Positions 1-4,876 are shown, counted from the stretch's first letter. The stretch is 8,648 nt of DNA from Cryomorphaceae bacterium (GCA_022565745.1 JAIUMB010000096.1:1-8648), one strand, 5' to 3'. Notes: generated by a model not told the origin, from the letters alone. Program-made: numbers and translations.

Positions 1-571
1 GAAACTTGTTTCAATATTTATAACCGCAAAACAACATGAATTTGAAACGCCTAGGTTAACCGAATTCAAAAAATATCGTGGTGTTCTTCTTGAAAAGACC
101 CAATTCGGATTCTTTGTGGATATCGGACTTCATTTTGGTTGGAAATTCGGATCTCTACTGGGCTTGGTTCATAAATCAACTCTAATTGATGCAAGCGACT
201 ACGAAAATACTGCTGTTGGAAATGAAATAAGCGTTATTTTTCAGGGCTATAACAATAAACAGGATATGATTCTTGGTGACAACCGCGAGCGAGCAAAGTG
301 GCATACAGGAGCGCTGGATAAACTAATCGGAACCATTCAGAATGTAAGTGTTGTCATCAATGAAAATGGCCATAGGGAATTTTATGTTCAAGGCAAACAC
401 AAAGCAAAAGTTCCGGTTACGAAGGAACACTATCCACAACTTAAAGCAGTAGCAAGAACGTATATTTCCGGCTTGGAAGACGGCGACACCATAGACTGCG
501 AAGTCGTTAGAATCAACAACAAAAGAGATATGTTCGTCTTGAGATTATTGATAGAGCCCGCAGCGGAATAA
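1..571 (+). CDS. S1-domain RNA-binding protein, 5'-truncated by window edge
   Basis: The frame is open from base 2 to the TAA at 569-571, giving 189 visible residues. The real start lies outside the window; the GTG at 116 falls inside the conserved domain and should not be taken as the start. Visible residues about 24-92 look like an S1 (OB-fold) RNA-binding domain: YRGVLLEKTQFGFFVDIG, then GLVHKSTL, then a VGNEISVIFQGY strand. Between the FVDIG strand and GLVHKS there is a short insert (LHFGWKFGS) that ordinary ribosomal S1 repeats lack. The last ~95 residues have alternating strands and helices and end in a second strand-rich part (DTIDCEVVRINNKRDMFVLR), perhaps a second OB-like unit. RNA binding is inferred from the fold; the specific role is unknown. 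It converges on the minus-strand lipoprotein gene ending at 771. Confidence 0.75.
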   Translation, partial: KLVSIFITAKQHEFETPRLTEFKKYRGVLLEKTQFGFFVDIGLHFGWKFGSLLGLVHKSTLIDASDYENTAVGNEISVIFQGYNNKQDMILGDNRERAKWHTGALDKLIGTIQNVSVVINENGHREFYVQGKHKAKVPVTKEHYPQLKAVARTYISGLEDGDTIDCEVVRINNKRDMFVLRLLIEPAAE

Positions 572-770
572 AAAAGGCTTGTGCATGATCTGAAAGTCAT
601 AGTGCGCAACGATACTAAGCGTTTTTAAAGACAACTACCACGGAAGCTTGTCCCGTTACCAAACGGATACGGGAGCCCACCGGGATAATTCTTGCTGCTT
701 AAGCGTAAAGTGCGTCCATTACTTGGGTACATCACCATCACTTTTGCATTATTGCAAAGAGAAAGACCAT
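572..770. other. Convergent intergenic region with GC-rich hairpins
   Basis: This gap lies between two convergent genes and holds no convincing gene. TCCCGT (651-656) pairs with ACGGGA (669-674), and an alternative inner pairing joins CCGTT (653-657) to AACGG (662-666). A second hairpin, TTTGCA/TGCAAA with a 4-base loop, lies at about 743-758, just past the stop of the minus-strand lipoprotein gene. Neither has a clear T-run, so they are at best weak terminators for the two converging transcripts. Confidence 0.35.
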
Positions 771-1166
771 CTATAACCTCGCTCTTCCTATCTCTTGACC
801 AGAGGGGTATTCCAGATCGCCTTTTTGTTCTACGGTAATAAACACCTCGTAAAAATCATACGGTGTGGTTGTGTTAAACGTTGTTTTCTTCGTGTTTTTT
901 ACATTGAGTTTACCAACGTTTCTAACACCGGCCTCCTTGGTTACGATCCATACAGAGTAATTGTTTCCAGGAGGCGTTAACCTGTCTACTGTAGCAAGGT
1001 TCTCGGCAATTATTTCTAAAGTATAGTTGCCCTGACCATCTTTGCTTTTCTTAGCAGTAATATCCGCTGCAGGTGTCACTTTAGAAACAGGGAAGTCTGA
1101 CTTAGAGCTACACGCGCTCATGATGACCAAAGTCGAAAGGATTAAAATGCTGAGTGTTGTTTTCAT
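771..1166 (-). CDS. Lipoprotein with RskA-like (anti-sigma-K C-terminal type) domain
   Basis: A complete 131-aa protein. It starts with a lipoprotein signal peptide: KTT, a hydrophobic stretch, then the lipobox MSAC with Cys19 as the lipidation site. No acidic residue follows the cysteine directly, as expected for Bacteroidota surface or outer-membrane lipoproteins. Residues about 65-131 resemble the extracytoplasmic domain of RskA-type anti-sigma factors: PPGNNYSVWIVTKEAG, then VGKLNV, then FITVEQKGDLEYPSGQEIG, matching the family pattern 'y.vWlv...G...lG.l...vtvEp.gg...PsG'. True anti-sigma factors also have a cytoplasmic sigma-binding part and a membrane helix; both are absent, and no sigma gene is nearby. 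It is therefore better called a stand-alone RskA-like lipoprotein of unknown role. The leader before ATG is A-rich (AAAAACAAAAACAAAATG), usual for the phylum. The MITE-like element lies about 40 bp upstream. Confidence 0.75.
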   Translation of the reverse strand: MKTTLSILILSTLVIMSACSSKSDFPVSKVTPAADITAKKSKDGQGNYTLEIIAENLATVDRLTPPGNNYSVWIVTKEAGVRNVGKLNVKNTKKTTFNTTTPYDFYEVFITVEQKGDLEYPSGQEIGRARL

Positions 1167-1206
1167 TTTGTTTTTGTTTTTTGATGTTTGTCAGGCATTC
1201 TCTTTG

Positions 1207-1375
1207 TAATTAGAGCCTGTCCATAAAGTAGAAGTGACTGAACTAGAAAGATCGGGAGTAAGGCTTGCGACCCCGATAGCTATCGGGGGAAAAACAGTGA
1301 GTTTACATTAGTAAATGACCTTTTTTCCAACCGAGCATAACGCAGCTATCGGACTTTATAGACAGCCACTAATTA
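1207..1375. mobile_element. MITE-like element: imperfect terminal inverted repeats, no coding capacity
   Basis: Bases 1207-1229 and the reverse complement of 1353-1375 match at 20 of 23 positions; the core is GCCTGTCCATAAAGT against GGCTGTCTATAAAGT. The outermost six bases on each side are TAATTA, which is self-complementary, so they could be a direct target duplication (TAATTA or TTA) with the element proper at 1213-1369 (157 bp). Inside are a perfect 18-bp palindrome (1271-1288), a TTTAC-ATTA-GTAAA hairpin and a GGAAAAA/TTTTTTCC pairing, so either strand can fold almost fully. There is no transposase. The element sits between the barrel gene stop (1387) and the promoter zone of the RskA-like lipoprotein gene, so it may carry or disrupt control signals for that gene. 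It could also be a long terminator structure, but the terminal repeats favour a MITE or IS remnant. Confidence 0.6.
1271..1288. repeat. Perfect 18-bp palindrome
   Basis: CCCCGATAGCTATCGGGG equals its own reverse complement. It lies inside the MITE-like element, and the half-motif GCTATCGG recurs near the element's right end at 1345-1352. From memory, palindromes of this GATAGCTATC type are frequent in some Bacteroidota genomes, which would make it a dispersed repeat; this was not checked. Confidence 0.7.
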
Positions 1376-1386
1376 ACATGTGTGAT

Positions 1387-2025
1387 TTACAACTTAAAGC
1401 CTACTGTAATTTGAACCCACTGGTTTTTATACCTTGGAGTAGAAGAGCTTCCATCACCGTGGTTGGTTTGCAAATCCCACCCTACCCTGCCTGAAAGCAC
1501 AGCGCTTCTATATATCAAGTCAAAACCCGCAACAAATCCGAGAATGTTTCGGCGAATGTTGTCGTTGTCAAACTCACGTTCAACCACTGTTGAATTGCCC
1601 CCAGCCGTATATCTATCTGTTTGGTGAACCAAATACGAAAATTGAGGACCGGCAACAAAGGTCAGGAAATTGGTGGGCTTCAACTGAACTTGTAGTGGAA
1701 TATCAACATACGAGGTTGTTCTGCTAAAGGTATAAGGGAATCCAAGCATACGCGCTGAGCCCTTAAATCCTTTTTGCGAAAACAAAACCTCAGGTTGAAT
1801 TCCAAAGAATGTTCCAATGGGTATACCCGCAAATACTCCACCCACAAAACCAGGCTTAGCATCGGCATTAAAACCTTCAGTTCTTGAATCCCAAACGTTT
1901 GACACGTTTGCTCCGGCTTTAACGCCAAATTCAAAATTATTACGTCGATCTGAGTCCTGAGCCGTAGCTGAGACCATTCCAATTACACAGAGTGCACAAA
2001 CGAATTTTAGTTTGTTTTTCATCAT
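1387..2025 (-). CDS. PorT-type outer-membrane beta-barrel protein
   Basis: A complete 212-aa protein with a cleavable signal peptide (KNKLK, hydrophobic core, likely cut at SATA|Q after residue 22). The mature part alternates short amphipathic strands with glycine turns: FGVKAGANVSNV, GFVGGVFAGIPIG, FGIQPEVLFSQKGFKG, YVDIPLQVQLKP, LTFVAGPQFSYLV, ILGFVAGFDLIY, LSGRVGWDLQTN and a final WVQITVGFKL. The opening 'F.fGvkaGaN.s' and the central 'EvlfsqkGfk...yvdiPl..k' are hallmarks of the 8-stranded PorT/OMP_b-brl_2 family. Such proteins sit in the outer membrane; most have no known substrate, and the PorT name does not imply a type IX secretion role here. Two adjacent ATGs (2025, 2022) are both plausible starts. 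It follows the Lmo0937-like gene by 18 bp and is probably cotranscribed with it and the coiled-coil lipoprotein gene. Confidence 0.85.
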   Translation of the reverse strand: MMKNKLKFVCALCVIGMVSATAQDSDRRNNFEFGVKAGANVSNVWDSRTEGFNADAKPGFVGGVFAGIPIGTFFGIQPEVLFSQKGFKGSARMLGFPYTFSRTTSYVDIPLQVQLKPTNFLTFVAGPQFSYLVHQTDRYTAGGNSTVVEREFDNDNIRRNILGFVAGFDLIYRSAVLSGRVGWDLQTNHGDGSSSTPRYKNQWVQITVGFKL

Positions 2026-2043
2026 ACATTTTTTTTATTCAAA

Positions 2044-2202
2044 TTAATATCCCCGTAGGATTCGGAAAAATGTTAAGATTATGGCAACCACAAATAAAAC
2101 GTGAATAACATGTCCGGCCTTGTAAACAAAAAAGCCTATCATCCACATAATAAAAAGATTAGACGCGGCAACCATTAAAAAAGAACCATTGGATTCTTCC
2201 AT
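2044..2202 (-). CDS. Small Lmo0937/DUF5670-like membrane protein (copy 2)
   Basis: A complete 52-aa protein (ATG 2202-2200, TAA 2046-2044), short enough to be missed by length cut-offs. It has two hydrophobic segments, about residues 8-26 (FLMVAASNLFIMWMIGFFV) and 33-47 (IHVLFVVAIILTFFR), joined by YKAGHV, and ends in ILRGY. The pattern 'W.iGf...aG..IHvLlvvAiil...RilrG' is that of the tiny Lmo0937-family inner-membrane proteins, which often accompany stress genes. It is clearly a paralogue of the 50-aa protein at 5148-5300: both share W(M/A)IGF, Y.AG, IH(V/I)L and FRI. Its N-terminus (MEESNGS) is slightly longer. The gene starts 8 bp after the stop of the coiled-coil lipoprotein gene and lies 18 bp before the barrel gene, so an operon is very likely. 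Function unknown. Confidence 0.8.
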   Translation of the reverse strand: MEESNGSFLMVAASNLFIMWMIGFFVYKAGHVIHVLFVVAIILTFFRILRGY

Positions 2203-2210
2203 TTTACTTT

Positions 2211-2648
2211 TCACGCAATTTTGTTGGCGAAGTCCTCAAATGATTTTTCCAATTTAGACATGTCGTGGTTGAATTCTTTTTTAAACACTTCCCACCCTTG
2301 CTTTGTGTCTGATTTAAAATCGCCAATGCGTTTCTTCATATCAGCATTTTCATCTTTCAGTTCTTCAATGGTCTTTTCAAAATCGGTTTTAGCTTTACCC
2401 CTTTTTAAAGCTGCTTGTTTGCTATACAACTCCATTTGCTTTTCGTTGGCAGCTATTTTGTTTTCTGCGGTTTTTCTAAACACTTCCACATCCTTTTCAA
2501 ATTCTTTTTTCTCATCTGATGCTTTCATATCTGTCTCCGAAACCTTCTTTTCCGATTTGGTTGACGATTCTGTGGAGCTCATACAGCCAGACCCCATTGC
2601 ACCTACAATCACCAATGCAGCAGCAATCACTTTAATCTTGTTTTTCAT
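2211..2648 (-). CDS. Coiled-coil lipoprotein, Sll1863-like stress protein
   Basis: A complete 145-aa protein with a lipoprotein signal: MKNKIK, hydrophobic stretch, lipobox GSGC with Cys22 as the acylated residue. A Ser/Thr/Lys-rich linker follows (about 23-45). The rest to the end is a highly charged helix with heptad spacing (EKDVEVFRKTAENKIAANEK, then DFEKTIEELKDENADMKKRI). The C-terminal WEVFKKEFNHDMSKLEKSFED is the signature I associate with the Sll1863-like stress proteins common in Bacteroidota. It probably sits on the outer or inner membrane facing the periplasm as a coiled-coil oligomer; no enzyme motif is visible. First gene of a likely three-gene operon with the Lmo0937-like gene (8 bp downstream) and the barrel gene. 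Confidence 0.75.
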   Translation of the reverse strand: MKNKIKVIAAALVIVGAMGSGCMSSTESSTKSEKKVSETDMKASDEKKEFEKDVEVFRKTAENKIAANEKQMELYSKQAALKRGKAKTDFEKTIEELKDENADMKKRIGDFKSDTKQGWEVFKKEFNHDMSKLEKSFEDFANKIA

Positions 2649-2730
2649 AATAACTTTTGTTTTGTTGTCAAAACCCTCATATCACCAATGTCGATAGATG
2701 GTTAGAGTATTTGGTTAAAAAATTGAACAC

Positions 2731-2748
2731 GTGAAACTCTCTTTTCAC
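2731..2748. promoter_or_regulatory. Operator-like palindrome upstream of lipoprotein operon
   Basis: GTGAAA (2731-2736) and TTTCAC (2743-2748) form inverted 6-bp arms around a 6-bp spacer, with the centre about 91 bp upstream of the lipoprotein start. Size and spacing fit a dimeric regulator site, but no regulator can be assigned, and arms this short can arise by chance. Confidence 0.25.
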
Positions 2749-2889
2749 ACTGATGTAAAGGTGGTGGAAATAAACTCAATGCACTTACACAATATGGGAT
2801 ATAAGTTGCATAATTACTTTAATATATATAATTAAACATTCATTTATAGTGATATAAATAAGCTGTAACAAGGATAAAGCTTCGACTTG

Positions 2890-2904
2890 AACAAGTATTT
2901 ATCA
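2890..2904. repeat. Direct repeat flanking the AraC gene, downstream copy
   Basis: Reads AACAAGTATTTATCA; the other copy is ATCAAGTGTTTATCA at 3475-3489 (13 of 15 identical). This copy lies just past the AraC stop codon, the other just upstream of its start. It partly overlaps a small palindrome, ACTTG-AA-CAAGT (2885-2896). It could be an autoregulatory site or chance. Confidence 0.25.
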
Positions 2905-2910
2905 AGCAGA

Positions 2911-3471
2911 CTACAGGTCTTCTAAATTAGAGCGCTCTCTTATCATCAAGTGTTTGAAAAACGTAGGTGTGAGACCTGTGACTTGCTTAAACTGACTCGA
3001 TAAGTGCGCCACACTGCTGTAATGCATTTTATACGCTATTTCTGTGATATTTAGTTCGTCGTAAATGATCAGCTCCTTAATCCTCTCCACCTTGTGAAGG
3101 ATAATAAAATGCTCGATGGTCATGCCTTTCGTTTTGGAAAATATTTCTGCCAGCTTGTGGTAGTCTCTTTTTAGCTTCTCACTGATCAACGTTGAAAAAT
3201 TGACCTTGGGCAGTTCATCGGAATAGTGAACCATTTCAACCACAACATTTATTATTTTCTCAATGAGCATGGCATTTTTGTCATCCATCAATATAAGACC
3301 TGACTTATTGAGTTCGATTTTAAGCTTTTCCAACTCCGACGCATGGACCTGTTCACCTAAATCTACTTCGCCAAGTTCGACGGATGTATAACGAATGCCT
3401 ACTTTATCAAGCTGCGACTTTACCATCATCTTGCATTGCAAACTCACCATGTTTTGAATAAAAATCTTCAT
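2911..3471 (-). CDS. AraC-family regulator with HMA-like N-terminal domain
   Basis: A complete 186-aa protein. Residues 1-40 (KIFIQNMV, a helix with KMMVKSQLDKVGI, then VELGEVDL) resemble the ferredoxin-like fold of heavy-metal-associated domains; the expected CxxC is S-L-Q-C (Ser10, Cys13), so one metal ligand is missing. A helical linker follows (about 45-100). The AraC-type DNA-binding part occupies about 100-178: a first, weaker helix-turn-helix (DYHKLAEIFSKTKGMTIEHF), the connecting helix (ILHKVERIKELI), and a strong second one (LNITEIAYKMHYSSVAHLSS, then FKQVTGLTPTFFK). There is no cupin-type sugar-binding domain. It probably controls the neighbouring envelope genes, since it sits between the two groups; this is inference. 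The start overlaps the stop of a 29-aa upstream ORF by ATGA. Confidence 0.85.
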   Translation of the reverse strand: MKIFIQNMVSLQCKMMVKSQLDKVGIRYTSVELGEVDLGEQVHASELEKLKIELNKSGLILMDDKNAMLIEKIINVVVEMVHYSDELPKVNFSTLISEKLKRDYHKLAEIFSKTKGMTIEHFIILHKVERIKELIIYDELNITEIAYKMHYSSVAHLSSQFKQVTGLTPTFFKHLMIRERSNLEDL

Positions 3472-3557
3472 CTGATCAAGTGTTTATCATCAGCGACCTG
3501 ACGAACATTAAACATTTGATCTTTCCCTTGAATTTCGGCACGTCGATTAGGTTTCAT
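3468..3557 (-). CDS. Possible 29-aa upstream ORF overlapping the AraC start
   Basis: ATG at 3557-3555 and TGA at 3470-3468 encode a 29-residue, basic, non-membrane peptide beginning MKPNRRAEIQGKDQ and ending DDKHLIR. Its stop overlaps the ATG of the AraC gene as ATGA, the classic layout for translational coupling. It could be a leader peptide that sets regulator translation, a small protein, or a chance ORF. It matches no family I recognise. Its ATG lies 86 bases before the regulator ATG, with no other candidate gene in between. Confidence 0.3.
   Translation of the reverse strand: MKPNRRAEIQGKDQMFNVRQVADDKHLIR
3475..3489. repeat. Direct repeat flanking the AraC gene, start-proximal copy
   Basis: ATCAAGTGTTTATCA, matching 2890-2904 at 13 of 15 bases in the same orientation. 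It lies 4-18 bp upstream of the AraC ATG and inside the small upstream ORF, so its sequence is also constrained by that frame if the ORF is real. Confidence 0.25.
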
Positions 3558-3600
3558 AGTAGATGGTTTAAAGTCTCCAGAAAATAGCCTCCAATAAGAC

Positions 3601-3641
3601 AATCCGTATGATTACCTTAGATGTTTGGTAATGTACGGATT
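3601..3641. terminator. Long imperfect hairpin between membrane-gene cluster and AraC gene
   Basis: AATCCGTA (3601-3608) pairs with TACGGATT (3634-3641), and ATTACC (3611-3616) with GGTAAT (3627-3632). The result is a 14-bp stem with a small TG/G internal bulge and a 10-base loop. On the minus strand it lies past the membrane-protein genes and before the regulator, a sensible place to end or process their transcript, but no T-run follows on that strand. On the plus strand TTTATTTTC follows. A terminator or RNA-stability hairpin is the likeliest role. Confidence 0.45.
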
Positions 3642-3668
3642 TATTTTCAGACCACCAATTATGAAGCT

Positions 3669-3797
3669 TCATGCTTTAAACTTATTTATGTGGATGAATG
3701 CGAGCGTTATAAATATACTCTTCGCCACCCATAGCGCATAAACGATGGCGAAAAGACTTATCAACACATAAGCTATAGCGGATGGCGATAAATGCAC
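3669..3797 (-). CDS. Possible 42-aa single-TM peptide (GTG start)
   Basis: An open frame runs from GTG 3797-3795 to TGA 3671-3669. The peptide is VHLSPSAIAYVL, then ISLFAIVYALWV, AKSIFITLAFIHINKFKA: one long hydrophobic stretch (about 7-36) with a basic end, much like a small membrane protein. It begins 14 bp after the stop of the 134-aa gene, on the same strand and in a cluster of membrane proteins. Against it: no ATG start, no recognisable family, and a short length that can arise by chance in AT-rich DNA. Confidence 0.28.
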   Translation of the reverse strand: MHLSPSAIAYVLISLFAIVYALWVAKSIFITLAFIHINKFKA

Positions 3798-3811
3798 GTA
3801 TCGTTCATAGC

Positions 3812-4216
3812 TTAATCCGTAGGTGCACTTTCGTTTGACTTTTTTCTATCCATTATGGACGAAATAACCGCAAGTACGGTGGTTTGAATCTTGTCCGCAT
3901 TCAGTGCAATGTTCTTCGACACGATCACACTTATCACATTGCCCATGATGCGCTGGAAGATGTTATTGGAGTTGCCAATCATCAGTTTTTTGGTCATGTA
4001 GCCGGAACTCATAGCCAATGACAATCCGAGTAGTTCGTTCTTCACCTCTGATGAAGTAACCAACTCTCTAATCCCGTTTTTTAAGAGTTGAACCGGGTGA
4101 ACCCCATCTACGATACCGCTCAACTCTTCTTTGAGCAAAACAGCAGCCTCGTCGCTTTTGGCTTGCATTTCTGAGATTTTTGCTTGCAGCTCGCTTGTGT
4201 TGTTTATTCTGTTCAT
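3812..4216 (-). CDS. Uncharacterised 134-aa partner of the holin-like protein
   Basis: A complete protein with no signal peptide. Residues 5-35 form a charged helix (SELQAKISEMQAKSDEAAVL), probably coiled-coil. Residues about 40-60 hold HPVQLLKNGIRELVTSSEVK. The middle (62-82) is glycine-containing and mildly hydrophobic (LLGLSLAMSSGYMTKKLMIG), followed by IFQRIMGNVISVIVSKNI and a hydrophilic C-terminus (DRKKSNESAPTD). I recall similar proteins in Bacteroidota next to YtxH and holin-like genes, with the same SGY.(T/S)KKL..G.S.N pattern, but know of no function. It may associate peripherally with the membrane. Its ATG lies 3 bp after the holin-like gene's stop, implying tight cotranslation and a joint role. 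Confidence 0.7.
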   Translation of the reverse strand: MNRINNTSELQAKISEMQAKSDEAAVLLKEELSGIVDGVHPVQLLKNGIRELVTSSEVKNELLGLSLAMSSGYMTKKLMIGNSNNIFQRIMGNVISVIVSKNIALNADKIQTTVLAVISSIMDRKKSNESAPTD

Positions 4217-4219
4217 GAT

Positions 4220-4558
4220 TTACTGAGATAACTGAAATATAACTTTATTCTTAACGTTTCGTATGAACGATTTGTGTGTGATTATGAGCACAATACTGAT
4301 AAGACCATACACGCCTGCAATTACCGCAAATCCGTAGTACACCTTGCCCAATAACTCTCCAATCCAAAAAGACAAACCAATATTGATGAACAAAACGAAA
4401 AATGAAAGGGTGAAGAACAACAGGGTCCGCGACAGAAACCTCGAAGTCACATCGGATGTTTTATCCAGTGCCTTGAGTTTAAGTAGTTCGTATTTTATCT
4501 TGCCATAGGACTCTGTTTTACCAATTAATGACTCGATGATTTTTTTTGTGGATTCCAT
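4220..4558 (-). CDS. Holin-like two-TM membrane protein (DUF1469/Phage_holin_3_6 type)
   Basis: A 112-aa protein from the ATG at 4558. Residues 1-40 form an amphipathic helix (ESTKKIIESLIGKTESYGKI, then KYELLKLKALDKTSDVTSR). Two membrane helices follow: about 44-68 (RTLLFFTLSFFVLFINIGLS) and 74-95 (YYGFAVIAGVYGLISIVLII), with the characteristic WIGELLGKVYYGF loop. The family is annotated 'phage holin' by similarity, but in Bacteroidota it is chromosomal, sits with YtxH genes, and is not evidence of prophage. The frame extends upstream to a TTG at 4621; ATG 4558 is preferred because the conserved part begins there and a terminator-like hairpin occupies 4571-4607, which would otherwise be coding. 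The gene is followed 3 bp later by the 134-aa gene. Confidence 0.8.
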   Translation of the reverse strand: MESTKKIIESLIGKTESYGKIKYELLKLKALDKTSDVTSRFLSRTLLFFTLSFFVLFINIGLSFWIGELLGKVYYGFAVIAGVYGLISIVLIITHKSFIRNVKNKVIFQLSQ

Positions 4559-4570
4559 AAATTGTGGATT

Positions 4571-4607
4571 AAAAAATGGCCAGAATAATTTCTCAAACTG
4601 ACCATTT
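4571..4607 (-). terminator. Terminator/attenuator-like hairpin between YtxH and holin-like genes
   Basis: On the minus strand AAATGGTCAG (4607-4598) pairs with CTGGCCATTT (4583-4574), a 10-bp stem with one G-U pair and a 14-base loop. Including the last three stem bases, six T's run to 4571. It lies after the second YtxH gene (stop 4649) and 12 bp before the holin-like ATG (4558), where it could partly end the YtxH transcript and lower expression of the two downstream genes. The T-run is short, so read-through is expected. Confidence 0.45.
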
Positions 4608-4648
4608 ACTGAAGTGAGCAAAACGTGTTTTAGCGCGTCAAACTTGTA

Positions 4649-4876
4649 CTACTTGATTTTTTTTTCAACTTCAAGTTGGTGATTGTTATTGATCTTATCA
4701 ACAACTTCAACAAAATGATCTTGAATGAGATTTTTTAAATCTCCACCTTTAGCTGCGAGTTTGTTTCTGGTTTTCTTCCCTTTGTAAGGTGCATAGAGAA
4801 TTCCTAGTGTACCACCTATAGCAGCACCTACAACGATAGAAAGAATGATCTTTCCGGCTTGATTTGATTGTTCCAT
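4649..4876 (-). CDS. YtxH-domain protein, copy 2
   Basis: A complete 75-aa protein with a short polar N-terminus, one glycine/alanine-rich membrane helix (about 9-28, KIILSIVVGAAIGGTLGILY), then the YtxH signature APYKGKKTRNKL and an amphipathic charged tail to the end (DHFVEVVDKINNNHQLEVEK). YtxH proteins are small inner-membrane proteins linked to general stress in Firmicutes (YtxH of Bacillus subtilis) and common in Bacteroidota; their biochemical role is unknown. It is a paralogue of the gene 10 bp upstream and shares the GAAI.G..(G/A)IL(Y/F)AP.KG..TR.KL block. Confidence 0.85.
   Translation of the reverse strand: MEQSNQAGKIILSIVVGAAIGGTLGILYAPYKGKKTRNKLAAKGGDLKNLIQDHFVEVVDKINNNHQLEVEKKIK

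Larger units (their letters stand above)
2649..2910. other. AT-rich intergenic region, probable promoter zone of the lipoprotein operon
   Basis: No gene is seen here. The half near 2649-2760 should hold the promoter for the minus-strand operon starting at 2648, but no exact TAnnTTTG element was found, which may mean an alternative sigma factor or activator dependence. The stretch 2815-2870 is very AT-rich. A palindrome at 2731-2748 and a direct repeat at about 2890-2904 are listed separately. Confidence 0.4.

Noticed and set aside
625..738. 37-codon minus-strand frame beginning MVMYPSNGR
   Set aside because: It overlaps the GC-rich hairpins between convergent genes, shows no family likeness, and a frame this short is expected by chance.
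771..1166. A true anti-sigma factor
   Set aside because: It lacks a cytoplasmic sigma-binding domain and membrane helix, has a lipobox instead, and has no sigma gene nearby.
1213..1369. A functional insertion sequence
   Set aside because: Only about 157 bp with no transposase frame; it can be at most a MITE or a remnant moved in trans.
2221..2697. 158-codon plus-strand frame antisense to the coiled-coil lipoprotein
   Set aside because: It is rich in Ser, Phe and Leu, as expected from the complement of a Lys/Glu-rich coiled coil. The sense frame has a signal peptide, lipobox and family signature.
4220..4621. Prophage signal from the 'phage holin' likeness
   Set aside because: No lysin, capsid, tail, integrase or att site is present, and this holin-like family is chromosomal in Bacteroidota next to YtxH genes.
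4220..4621. TTG start at 4621 for the holin-like gene
   Set aside because: It would add 21 residues without family likeness and run through a terminator-like hairpin; the ATG at 4558 starts exactly at the conserved part.
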